Assembly (NCBI GenBank): GCA_039111635.1
Contig: JBCAQO010000006.1
Coordinates: forward strand, 1,364,001-1,428,000
Direction: 5' to 3'
From: Heterobasidion occidentale
Lineage: Eukaryota; Basidiomycota; Agaricomycetes; Russulales; Bondarzewiaceae
Length of the DNA: 64,000 bases
Shown: in pieces, positions 43,778-55,850 of the stretch
Layout: every line of letters starts with the position of its first letter
Position numbering within the stretch: the stretch's first letter is position 1
Translations under genes and position numbers: made by a program
Notes under the pieces: generated by a model
What the model saw: the letters and a program-made list of their open reading frames with translations, nothing else
Told to the model about the DNA's origin: nothing
Databases searched by the model: none

Positions 43778-46644
43778 TTAGGCTACGGAAGGCATATCGA
43801 CCGAGTCCGAACCGACTGATGCGTCTCGTACCGCATCGTCCGAGACTCTGACACCATGAGCCGCATCGTCATCTCTCGTTGTTCTGGACAACGGCTCGGA
43901 TGCAGCCGATGAGGCTGAAGAACCCGAGCTTCCGCTGCTAGAGGCCTGCCTGTTCGAAGATGCAAAGCTCACACCTGTGCCCTGAGCAGGCACAGGAGGT
44001 AAAACACTCCTCACTCTCGTTAGTTCCTCGATACAACGATAAACGGCTCCCGAAACGCCCTCTAATATTCTTAGCCTCTCGTCGATAGCGTCTCGGGTAA
44101 GTCTGTCCAAACGAGTCAGCTGGTCCTCTGTCAAGGTTGGAGGCAGCGTCGACATCGAGGGACGATCAGCAGGCGCAGTGTCCTGGTCCCGGCTTCGAGA
44201 GTCATTCTGTTGTTGGTAGGAAGGGGGTGGAGTAGGACGGAGCGAACTTGGAAGAATTGGACGCCCTGCTGTGTTGTGATGATGCCACGATAGCCCATGG
44301 TTCGTCTCAATCATCGGTGGTGGGGGCACATAATGGGGTTGAGTGAGGGAATACACAGGAATCAAAGATGGAACGCCATTAGGTAGTCCTGCTGGTCCGT
44401 CCGGTGTTGAAATCGCCTGTGTTGAGCTTGGCTCGGCAGGAGACTCGGGGTGTGTACTACGATTTGAGTCAAAAGGCTCGTGGCGTGAACGAGCAGAAGG
44501 CTCCTGGGAAACCCTTGTTTGATTCGTGAACGAACTAGAATTCTCTATCCTTCGCAAGGCGGCAAGAGCAGCCGCATCTCTCGGTGCAGACGAACGGCTC
44601 TCTGTAGAAGACTCGCCGGTGGGATGAGTTGCAAGCCCAGACGAAGATGAAGGCTGTTCAGATGGCGAGGGAGCTGTGGACGCATGGCCGTCCGTAGAGG
44701 TGGTGGGTGGGGGTGGGGTGTTGTCAGGTGTATTGTGTTCCTGTGGGACCGGTGCCGGCCATCTGTCATCAATACCCCAAGGATGCCACTGTCCACCAGG
44801 TCCATAGAAGCCCTGAAACATCGGGGGTGGATGGAGTTGGTGTGGAGCCTGAGGATATGCATAGCCTTGTGGAGGAGGGGGTGCAGGCCCCCAGCCGAAA
44901 TTTTCACCACCATGCTGTGCAAGTTGCTGGTATTGAACTGGAATATACTGAGGAGGTCGAGGAGGTTGAGGTTGCGGGATTCCCAGTAGTCCCCGCAGTA
45001 GATTGCCAAACGGTAAAGGAGGACCGCGCTGGCCAACTGGCGGCCTAGCATTGCCAGGGACGCCAGCTGGTTGGGGCACGGCGCCCCGAGCGGCGCCTCG
45101 CCGGCCGACTCTCCCAGATGACGTCTGGCCGTCTGTACCTAGGACTGCACGGCGACTAAACACAGACCGTCAGGTTTCATAGTCAAGAGAAATCGATGGT
45201 CGAGACCTACCATGTGGGACAACTTTGCTGCCGTTCAAGCCACGAACGAAGACAGTGGAAATGAAAAATGTGTCCACAAGGGAGTTTCTTCGGCGTAATG
45301 TTTGGGCCGTCTCGAGGTGTATCAGATGAATCAGGAGGATCTCGATGCTCGTCATCCCTGAGAGTATCACGCACTATCATCTCTTCACGACAGATGATAC
45401 AAGTTCGGTCGCTCATCTCTGCCATCTCCGCTTCGGTTGCATTGGGGTAACGCTCGTCCATATTTCGAGTTGCGTTGTGGTACCGGATGAGCGTACGAAG
45501 GCGGGTGATGAAAGACCGAGCTGTAACATATATATCACGAACGACATTCAAAGGCATCCCATAGAACGTGAGAATGAAAGTGAAGAATGTCAGGTACGTC
45601 GTCAACTTGAGGAAGTCTGTAGGGTGAGCAAGGTGAATTCATATAAGCCGGCGGTCGCAGAAAAACGCTCACCTGTCATTAAATCAACGTAGAAGACCCA
45701 CATGCTTTTGTTCTCCCATGGAGGGGCATTTTCGCCACCACGGTATGCAGCACGACGAAACTCCAAGATAGACAACGCATATTTCGCCATTGCATTCAAA
45801 GCGCTTGCCATGAGAATGGCATACTCCAAACGGAAGATATTTAGAAAAAAGATTGTATTCTTGGTTTTCATGTTGCTCACCTCGCTTGCAAACAGCACCA
45901 TTGCTCCCACACCATTAGCCATAATGCTCTCCACAGCAAATCCGAGCATGACGAAGTTGGTGATCCACAGAATGACAAAAAGGCTGTTGATCCTGACATG
46001 GAAGAGCGCAGGTGGTCCTGGATATGGCATTTGATCCATCTACACATATGTGAACCTAGAGCTTGAATAAAGACTGACGTTCGCACATACCCATTCTACT
46101 CGATCAGCCATGAGCCAGTGAAATGACTTGACGAAGAGAAGGAAGCCAAACATGATAGCAAAAGGAATGTCGAACTCATCTCGAAAGATGGTGAAAGCGA
46201 GCAGTGACTCCGTAACGAAGAACCACATCCTGTCGTAGAGTCGCTGGTGCCGAAGGGAGGGCGTAAAGAGATGCATTGCGTCGTGGGGTTCAGACACTCA
46301 CCTCCACTTCCAATGGTCTCAGCGAGCCAAAGAATATCTGCTGTACAATCCTCCCTATGACCAAAGCGACAAGGAGACTGAAGTTCGCTAGCACCTTAAG
46401 TGTTGTAGCACCGACGTCATTCTGGTGATACATCTGGAAAAGCTGAAGAACGCACGAGTATGCTTCTGCTGCTCTTCGACAAGTAGACAGTGACGGAATA
46501 GAAATTACTGTGAATCTGCAGAGCATTGGCAATCACAACGGAAATCGCAACTGTCGAGGACAAGGTGTACAAAAGAACCCGGTGAAATACCAGTGTTCCG
46601 GCTAAAGACTGCAGGCGAGGGCGGAGAAGATCCATCATGGACAT
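43778..46644 (-). CDS. HRD1: HRD1/synoviolin ER-associated degradation ubiquitin ligase
   Basis: Membrane RING-H2 E3 that forms the ERAD channel and ubiquitinates misfolded ER proteins. ATG at 46644 (MSMMDLLRPRLQ). Several hydrophobic spans follow: VLLYTLSSTVAISVVIANAL, KVLANFSLLVALVIGRIVQQ, IMFGFLLFVKSFHWLMADRV, INSLFVILWITNFVMLGFAV and LTFFTFILTFYGMPLNVVRD. The RING is CIICREEM ... LPCGHIFHFHCLRSWLERQQ then SCPTCRR; the last Cys codon is completed across the intron near 45163-45230. The C terminus of about 450 residues is Pro/Gln/Ser-rich. Usual family layout and length. Divergent from the amidohydrolase gene. Confidence 0.95.
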
Positions 46645-47419
46645 GACTGCTATCGGACAGTGGCCCGTAGGTTGTGGCCCTCTCAGAGCGTCGTCGATTC
46701 AAATGGCTCGAGCAGCGAGCAAGCGATGGTGGTGGCCACAGCGCATTGGGAGACACGACAGCAGTCGACGTGGCTGACGGAATAACACGTGGGGCTAATA
46801 GTCGGTCGCTTCTGTAGCCCTGCACTCTCAACAGATCGCAGAAAAAACTTCAAAAATACGCTCTTATGCTGGACGTCATGCAGCAAAGTCTCTCTCCGAT
46901 TCCGTTCACATCGGTCGTTGCGAGATGAGTTTCTAATCGCAGTACAGGATATGCGCGGCTGGCTGTCACAGCGTCCTCAAACGTTGTTTTCCAGAAATTT
47001 CACAAGCGCCTAGTAGGAGAAGAGCGCTGACACTTCGCTGCAACGCACGTATGCCGTTTTTTTTACTGTTTTTCCGACGCCTCCCAACATTCAACGTCGA
47101 CCCTTCCGGTACGTGGATCAGGTTCACAGCACAGTTGCGATCTGGTGCGATCTGTAACGATACCCACGCAATAGACGCCCAGAGCGTGTAGCGCTCATCC
47201 GGATATCCGGATTTGGGCGCTCCAACAAGACTTAAGCGCCTGTGACGAGACCCCAAGCACAGAGCGATTTCTCGTATGTCCTCCTCTGTCACACATTGCC
47301 ACACTCGAACCTCATTTGATGCCTTGCCGTGCATTCTCAGATTCAAATCCCTATAAATTTGGCCTTGGCCGTCCGTCCACTCCGTTCCCATCCCTCTTCT
47401 ACGCTAGTCGCAAGTCGTC
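46645..47419. other. Divergent promoter region, HRD1 and amidohydrolase
   Basis: 775 nt. No gene seen. Confidence 0.5.
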
Positions 47420-50150
47420 ATGTCCGACTTACGCCAACGCTCTCCGTCGTTCGGGAAAGCCGACTTGAAGAACGAGCGCAATGGTTATACTACGAGCCCG
47501 ACCATATCGCCTACCAGCGGAAGGCTTTTCACTCGAATTCTCTATGCTGTCTCCGCAGGAGCTGCTCTCTTCTACATTTCATTCCTTAACACCCGAGGGA
47601 TCGATTTATCACACACCTATGCGCTGTGTTCAAAGGATGGCCCTAACATCTACACCGTCGATCCTGCCAAGCCGCAAGTGGAATGTATCACCATCCAAGG
47701 CTCCGAAATATTGAGCACTGGCTCGTTCGGTGAGTTACAAGGTTCCCTGAGTACATGGAAGCGTAGTTGTAACGTGAAATTCAAGAGGAGATACAGAGAG
47801 ATTGGGCTGCATTCACTGCAACTACCCAACAGCGCGCCGGAGTATTCATTTCCCAGCCACACCTTCAGACACGCTTCATCAAGCCGGGATCAATCGTCGT
47901 ACCAGGCCTGAGCGGTAGGAACTGTCTTCTCGACCCGATGAAGTTGTGTCTGATTCAAAATCATAGATTCGCATGCTCACATGCTCGAGTATGGTGCCAG
48001 TCTTCAAATTCCGCTTGAAAGTGCGAAAACGGAAATAGGTGAGTAAATCCCGATTCCAGTCGTCGGATACAGTCATCAAATTGTATCTCCTCAGCCGCAG
48101 TCGCTTCCGTACGCCAGTATATACTTACCGACTCGGATATACAAAACAACAAGGATAAATTTGTCGAAGGATGGGGCTGGGACCATACTAGGTGGCCTGG
48201 TCAGGAATTTCCGACTGCAGTACGTACATTCTTTGTACCCCCCCCTCGGGATCGGCTTGAACTTTCTAATAGGCTACTCTGGATGCGGATCCTGTCGTTC
48301 GAGAACGTAATGTTGTCTTACAGAGCAAGGATGGCCATGCCATTTGGGTCAACTCCAAGGTACTCGATGCCATATCTCCTCTCCCCGATTCCGTTGAAGG
48401 GGGTGTCATCGTACGGGATGCTGCTGGCAATCCGACAGGTAGCTATAAGCATTGAACACTGAGTCGCAGTTTATTGACAATGAATAACTAGGATGTTTGC
48501 TCGACAATGCACAATATTTGGTCCCTGTCCCTCCTCCTACTCAACGAGATCTTGAGAAGCGTTTCAACAGTGTTGTCCATTACGCCGTGTCACATGGTTT
48601 AACATCTGTCCACGACGCTGGCTTTGACCCAAAGTCTTTGGAGTTCTTCAAAAAGTTGGTGGTTGCTGCGATCTATCATTCGGCCGTGTTTGACCATGAT
48701 TTTCAGTCTCGCAGCGGCAGGGAAATTATCAGTATGTCCATACCGTAGTTTCGCGGTCTCAATGAACTTATAACTCCTTCCAGCTTCGTATCTATGGAAT
48801 GACTTACTTCAACGAATCGGCCGAGTACTGGGGGGATAAGGTAAAACCTATTATTGGAGCCGCCAACGGTCGTTTCACCGCGCGAAGCGTCAAGATCTTC
48901 GCAGATGGTGTGTAATCGTTTACGACGTCAAGTTTGTGTGGATGTTCACGTCTTCCACAGGCGCGCTAAGGTCCGGTGGTTCGGCAGTAAGTTCATTTAC
49001 TCCCCTCCGTCGAGTCAATAATTGATCTCATTTAACAGCTGTTCGAACCTTACACCGATAACCCAGAAACAAGGGGATTCATGCGAATCGAGCCAGAGGT
49101 TATGAATTCATTCATCCCGCGCTTCTTGAAAGACGGTTGGCAAGTAGTGCGTTTCATGCTTCTTTTGCGTCCATACATCCCCCCTTATCGATTGTTTCAG
49201 AATGTCCATGCTATCGGAGACAGAGCGAACGCACTTGTGTTGGATGTATTTGAATCTGCCCTGAAAGGCATGGATGTGGCTGCCTTGAGGCCTCGAATTG
49301 AACATGCCCAAATGATTCGGCACGTCGATATGGCTCGGATGGCGCGACTGAATGGTATGCAATTCCGTCTGCTTTCACTCCTCGTCTGACCTCAACGCCC
49401 TAGTGATCGCAAGCATTCAACCTACTCATGCGTGAGTTGACTGTCATTTTTCAATCAAAATTGTTGACTAACATAACATCCTAGTCCGAGCGACATGTAC
49501 TTCGCCGAAGATCGCTTGGTAATACGATCCTCTTTCTGCTTCCAACTCTCACATTCCTGAACTGGAGTCGTCTTAGGGTCCAGAACGTGTGAAACTGTTA
49601 TACGCCTTCCGTTCCATTGTTGACTACGGCGCAAGAATTACTCTGGGCTCAGACGCTCCTGTCGAAACTTTGAACCCTATGAACGGGTTCTTTGCTGCGG
49701 TCACGAGACTGGCCCCAGATGGCACCTCTGTACACGGTCCGGACGGCTGGTAAGTTTGCGGACCACCGATGAACTTTGCGTGAGACCCTCAATCTTCAAA
49801 TTAGGTTCCCTGAACAGCGTCTATCTCGTGAAGAAGCTCTAAAAGGCATGCTTTAACATGATCTGATATGCATGTTACCGTAGTGCTGACTTCCTAACTC
49901 TGATAAAGGAATGACGATCGACGCTGCATACGCGTCGTTTACAGAGTCCACTTTGGGCTCCCTCACTCCAGGCAAGCGCGCCGATTATGCGGTGCTGTCC
50001 AAGAACATTATGACTGTCCCCGCAATGGAAATCCTCGATACCGAGGTGCTCGTGACTGCTATCGACGGGCGGCCGGTGTACGGGGGGCTTGATTGTGGAT
50101 GTATGAATGAAATGATTCTTTCAGCTTCAGTGCTTATATTCGGCCGTTGA
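47420..50150 (+). CDS. YtcJ-like amidohydrolase with N-terminal membrane anchor
   Basis: Metal-dependent hydrolase of the amidohydrolase-3 type; substrate not predictable. ATG 47420 (MSDLRQRSPSFGKADLK). A membrane anchor follows (RILYAVSAGAALFYISFL). Metal and active-site blocks: DSHAHMLEYG (HxH), GWGWDHTRWPGQEFP, HGLTSVHDAGFDP, VKIFADGALRSGGSA, NVHAIGDRANALVLD (His), RPRIEHAQMIRHVD (His), SIQPTHAPSDMYFAEDRLG, GARITLGSDAPVETLNPMNG (Asp) and GSLTPGKRADYAVL. About a dozen exons. The intron at 49846-49908 begins with GC, not GT (exon end CTAAAAG). The last 20 residues after VYGGL look unlike the family and may mark a missed intron. Confidence 0.9.
49846..49908 (+). other. Probable GC-AG intron
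   Basis: Between EEALK and GMTIDAAYAS of the amidohydrolase. Exon end CTAAAAG, intron GCATGC to ATAAAG, next exon GAATGACG. No GT is available nearby that keeps the conserved KGMT reading. Confidence 0.7.
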
Positions 50151-50552
50151 AGAGTGGTTTCTACCGCTGTTGGAAGCCCTGTTTATCGATCGAAGAAGCA
50201 ACTGCGTCATCGTTGTCTTATGAAGATCTTCTGTGGTCTATATACCCTGTCTTTTTAGTTTTCTCCGTCCGGTCTCTGGGTTGCACAAAACTTTATCGCA
50301 GACGTGTCAGAGAAATGATTGGGTGCTTGTATGTCGGTACGCAAGAAACAATGACTGCCTCAAGTACCGGCCGAAAAACAATCTCTTCATGCCACTGTCG
50401 TCTCCTTTCTGGATTGTCTTCTCGTTGACTACTACTTGTGTAGTCCTTTGATAGAAATTACATCTATAGCACGTGACGCGAATGGGGAGAGTCGGACGCG
50501 TCGCGACGCGTCGCCGCCTCAAGTTTATTCTCCCACCTCTGTTTCGCTAGCA
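50151..50552. other. Intergenic region upstream of RDH54
   Basis: 402 nt between same-strand genes. ACGCGTCGCGACGCGTC-like short palindromic GC cluster near 50496-50513 (contains ACGCGT twice, the core of the yeast MCB cell-cycle element). No gene. Confidence 0.5.
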
Positions 50553-53500
50553 ATGTCGTCTTTCCAGATGCCAGCCCATACCTCTGCTGTCTCCTTGAAG
50601 CGAAAGTCCGATGTCGAATACAGCAGTCGGAAACGACAAATCGTCGATGCTGAGGGCCCACGCGTAAACACTGAAGTAGGGGAGAGATATTGGATGGTAC
50701 AATGGTAGGTGTGATAGAAATGCCACTTATTATGACTGCCTTGAGCGTCTCATTTACATATAGGAGAGCTCCACAGTCTAAGAAGCACAAGACATGGCAG
50801 GGCGACGGCATCCTGGTTGTGAATGGACCAAGGGCTACTCTTCTTGACCAGGATGGCAAGCTGTATGTACAAAATCTCTCTCGTCACCTCAAATCTAGAC
50901 TCAAAGTCTTCTATGAAGGCTCACAACAGGAAAAACGGGCTCACAGACGATTTCGGAGGACGCTGAGGTGCATATAGGCAACAAAGAACTCCAAATTGAC
51001 CGCGTCATTTCTCGGTCGGAATACATGTCTGGGGAATGCTTTGGGCGCAACGCTATAAATGCCTCTGAAGGGCCATCGACAACGAACCTCGGCACATTTG
51101 CGAAGAAATTTGTCCCTCTCAAGCCTGTCGTCATGAACGCGTCCAGAGCGATTGCCACAAGGCCAGGCTCCAAAAAGAAGGGTATAGATTTGGAACCTGT
51201 GAACCTTATGTCCGGCACTCAGCATTCCCCAGCGAGCGGTCCATCACAAGAGAAAGTTCCGGAACAAAGCTGGACTGCCAACTGGTACATCTTATTAATA
51301 TATCCCCGTTGACGCAACTGACTTTCCATCAGGAGAAAGCCTCAACAGAAGAAACACAAGACTTGGGAGGGAGATGCCTACGTGGTCTTTCGAGAGGGAA
51401 AGCTGACCCTGATCTCTGAGATTGGTAAAGTGTAAGATGTTCAAGATATCAAGTGTAACTCCATTCAGGAACTGATATGTCGATTCAGCCTTGGGACAAA
51501 GTCGTGGGAAGGCCTACGGCTATACTCTGGTCATATCGTGTACATCGGTGGCCGAGAAATACAGCTGGATGCGCAAATTCCATCACACAGACTACCTACG
51601 ATCACAGGAACGTCACCGGAAATGGAGAATGAATGGGATATCGAGCCTGCCGAGTCCCTTAGCGCCGATATAGTGTCACCCTTCCTTGTGCAGGCGCGCG
51701 CCTCAATCCCGCAGTCGCCCATAAAGAATTCCAGCTCTTCAATCAAGCAATTCATTCCGCCAACGTCGTTCTATGGAAAGCCTTCGCCAAAGCTGAGGGC
51801 GAAAGGACCATTGTGAGCATCTGATCCGTTGAAGGACCATGGCTAATACTTTTAACAAGGCATGACCCTGAAATGGAGGGCGCAGTTATCATGAAGGCGC
51901 CTACTCCAGAACACATCGCACGCAATAATAAAAAGTGAGCTTCTAAACATCATTTCCTTTTTTATTCAAAAAATATTGTCGATCGTTTAGAAACCTGCCG
52001 GTGGTTCCCGTTGTGATAGACCCTATTCTTGCCCGCCGACTCAGGCCTCATCAAGTAGAAGGTTCGTTTCACAGTGGCTCATCAGCAGATATGTGTTCTA
52101 TCTTTCCTGTGTTGATCAGGTGTCAAATTCATGTATGAGTGCGTCATGGGACTTCGGGAGCATGATGGTCAAGGATGCATCCTGGCTGATGAGATGTATG
52201 CAGTTATGTTGCATATTTTTGAAATTGTCTAACTTTTATGTTTATTACCCGTGTAGGGGCATGGGGAAAACCCTTCAGGTGGAATTGACTGAATCACAAC
52301 CCGTGAAATCACTGATGTCATTCTTAGACGATCTCTCTGGTCTGGACCTTACTCAGTATGTTGTGACTGAGATTCTTTCCGGCTTTGGCTCCGAAACTCA
52401 TCTAGTTCTAGGGCAAAATCCGTATGCTGGGGCTGGTCCCATAGTTGGAAAGGTCCTGATAGTGTGCCCTGTCACGTTGATTACTGTGCGTGTAGACTCG
52501 GCTCTTGCAGCCAGATTCTCATTTGTCTCCCGTGGCAGAACTGGAAAAATGAGTTTCATAAGTGGTAGGTCTGCTATTGTTGTGAGTGATCGCTTCGCTG
52601 ACTGAATTTAGGTTGGGAAGAGATAGAGTGGGGATCTTTACTGGTGACAAGAATAAATCAACAATCAAGCAATTTATCAATTCGTACGAGTTCGATCGCT
52701 AGTGTACATCCAATGTCTGACGACTTTATAGGAAGATCCACCACGTTTTGATCATAGGTTACGAGCGTCTGAGGAGCGTTATGTGCGCACTTTATTGTCA
52801 CATCCACACTCGTCGTGATATTGATCAATCGAACTCAGTGCTGAGTTGGCTTATTGCATGTAAGATATCAAGACAATAAGACAATAAACTGCACACTCAC
52901 ACTGGACTACAGGCCGCCCATTGGCCTGATAATTGCAGATGAAGGTACGCTCTTATCTAAATGTTGGATATCAAGTAATCACGGTCTCGCAGGACATAGG
53001 CTCAAATCGGCGAACAACAAAACGTCCACTATGTTTGAAGCGTTGAAGACGCCGAGGCGTATCATTCTGTCCGGTACCCCAATTCAGAATGACCTCAGCG
53101 AATTCCATGCTATGGTAAGAACCATGTCCATAAACATTGACAACGTATTGAGTATCATCTAGGCCGATTTCTGCAATCCCGGTTTACTAGGTAAGTGTCG
53201 GAATGAATCCGGACATGTTGTCCTTACGCACGATCACAGATGATTACAACAAATTCCGCCGTATTTATGAGACGCCTATCCTCCGCAGTCGCGCACCAGG
53301 CTGTTCCGCCAAAGAAGCTGAAATCGGCGAAAGCCGATCGGCCCAGGTAGGAGATTCCTGAGATGTTTTCTTCAGAAAATTGACCGCGGGAATTAGTTAC
53401 AAGCCATTTCACGCAGTTTCGTTCTTAGGAGAGATGCCACTATCTTGAAAAACTACCTACCCCCAAAGAGCTAGTATCTCTTTGATCTCTGTATGCGTCA

Positions 53501-55486
53501 CGCTGACGTATGACTGTGCTCTAGATGAATATGTTGTCTTCGTGACGCCTACTGCTCTTCAGTTATCAATATTCTCCAAGATCCTGAACCCTGACAAACT
53601 CGACAATATCATTCAAGACTCGACCGCCGAATCTCTGGCCTTGATCAATATGCTAACGAAGATTAGCAACAGCCCAATTCTCCTGAAAGCGGTCGCAGAT
53701 AAAGCGAAATCCAAGGTCAACCATGGTGAAGATAATGTCGCCAAAACCACTGTTGTCCAGGAGGCTGTAAAGCTACTTCCAGAGGGGGCTCGGGTTGAGG
53801 ATGTGTCATTGAGCGGTCAGAATTCTAAGCATTATTGATATCGCACGTGTCTGACTGTGACTTCCAGGCAAACTTGCTGCATTAGCCAACCTTCTGCGGA
53901 CTATTCGCAAGGTATGTAAGGCCGGTTGTATTAGATTGTGGCGTGCCATGATAGCCTGAATTCACACAGAACGGACGAAAAGTGCATCATAGTCTCACAT
54001 TACACTTCAACACTCAATATCATAGAAGCTTTCTGCAAGAAGAAATCCTACACCTACCTCCGGCTCGATGGGTATGTTCGCGATCAATGAAGCCTGACGT
54101 AATGCTGAACAAGGCTACAAAAGTCAGACACCAGCACCGAAACGCCAAGAATATGTCAACACCTTCAATAAAACGGTTCAAGAACGCTGTTGTGAGTTGT
54201 TTTCCTCGGTTGTGGGAGGATCATCTGACCTTTTTGGTTCTATTTGCTCTTCATATAAAGTCATTTTCCTCTTAAGCTCCAAAGCTGGCGGTGTCGGATT
54301 AAATCTAATAGGCGCATCGAGATTATGTCTTATTGACTCTGACTGGAATCCCAGGTAGGATCCTTACATGTTTCGTCAATCAGGATCTGACTATCATACC
54401 TCTAAGCCATGACCTTCAGTCTATGGCCCGAATTCATCGGTATGTACTTCTCGCAACGTCATCATGCGGTGACGGCGGTTGACTAGTTCCCGAAGCGATG
54501 GCCAAAAGCGCGAGGTTTTCATTTACCGCTTTTTAACTGCTGGTACTATCGATGGTGTGCCCTTTTCGCGTTCTGTTCTAAAGGTCATGGAGCGACCTAA
54601 TTCCTGTTCAGAAAGATATATCAGCGTCAAGTGACAAAGCTGGGACTTAGCAGCAGTAAGTCCAGCCCTCAATTGCTGTACCCTGTGTTCCGAAGTTGAC
54701 GTTGACGAACAAAATCAGCACTTATTGGAAATGTAAATCTTTCTCGGTAGCCATTTTTCGGAGAAACCTTATTCGATATTATCCAGGGAAAATCGGAATC
54801 TAAATCGGACTCGTTCACTTCGAAAGAGGTGAGTTTCTGAACGGAGAAAGCGGCGTTACGAGTCTGATGCAAGTTTTATTCATTCTTACCAGCTCAGAGA
54901 TATTTTCACGATTCATCCTCACACAACTTGCCACACTCATGACCTGTTGGAGTGCACCTGCGATCGTGGCGATGTATCTGCTGGAGATATAGACCCTACG
55001 ACCTTTGACATCATTGTAGACGATGGTGTCAATATGACCGCTGGGTTCACCGCCGCGTCCAATATCAAGGTAGATAAGATAGATAGAGCGGTGAGTGCCA
55101 GCCATATCTGATATGGCGGTATATGCTGAACACTGCTTCAGTACATGAAGAAGAAAAAGACAGATTTAGCGGCGCTTGGAGAATGGAAGCATATCAACTG
55201 CCTTCAGGCGGGTGCACGCGACAACATCAAAGACGAGATACTACGTCGACTGGTGTATGTTCCGGAGCCCAAACAAAACAAAGCTCCCATACCTCAGACA
55301 AACGACTCCAAGACTAGAATCGATTCTCTTCTCGAGGCCATAGATCTGGAGAATGTCACAGGCGCTGATATGAACCTTGCACTCACAGTTGATGACGTTC
55401 CAGGAGGTACACTTTCTTTCTTGTTTGAGAAAGGTTCTATTACATCGATGGATGATGACGAGTCGGATAGAGATGACTCTCAGTGA
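50553..55486 (+). CDS. RDH54: RDH54/RAD54B-type recombination DNA translocase
   Basis: Swi2/Snf2 ATPase that works with Rad51/Dmc1 in strand exchange. ATG 50553. Two copies of an N-terminal DUF2439-like module ([19 protein letters not shown] and [19 protein letters not shown]). Helicase motifs: [32 protein letters not shown] (Walker A), [19 protein letters not shown] (Walker B), [63 protein letters not shown] and [20 protein letters not shown]. Walker A is carried by a 22-nt exon (GGGCATGGGG...). One G is probably missing near 50930, and the junction after NLLRTIRK (about 53910-53970) does not close in frame by eye. A GC-AG intron is likely at 53470-53524. Ends with an acidic tail. Confidence 0.92.
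53470..53524 (+). other. Probable GC-AG intron in RDH54
   Basis: Joins NYLPPK to [10 protein letters not shown]. The intron starts GCTAGT, the same six bases as the GC-AG intron at 1709. The nearby GTATCT donor would put a stop after the junction. Confidence 0.55.
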
Positions 55487-55850
55487 TTAGCAGAGACAGA
55501 ACATATCTTAACCAAGTACTCCTCTGCTCTCCGAGCCTGTATTCCACGATCGCAGACGATATACCTCTGTACGGACCATACAGTTCTACACATACTTTAT
55601 AATGTAATCTTGATGGAAGTTGGTCAACGATTAGGCTGCGTGTCCAGCTGTTAAGACGCGATGAGGACGAGCACTGGACAAACGCGTCGAGTCACTTATC
55701 CGTGATGTGTGACCCTTCGCGTATATTGATCGATTGATCCGAGTCTCCGGGCTTGACTCGAGCGCAGTTGCGCTACGTTGTGGCCTCTGTGAAAAAAAAA
55801 CATGCTATTGACGACAATTAATCTTCAACCTCATCTCTGAATGGATTATC
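55487..55850. other. Spacer between RDH54 and YEN1/GEN1 genes
   Basis: 364 nt, same-strand genes. No gene or clear element; poly-A run near 55793. Confidence 0.5.

Noticed and set aside
44545..45051. A 168-codon minus-strand frame inside HRD1
   Set aside because: Shadow of the Pro/Gln-rich HRD1 tail in another frame.
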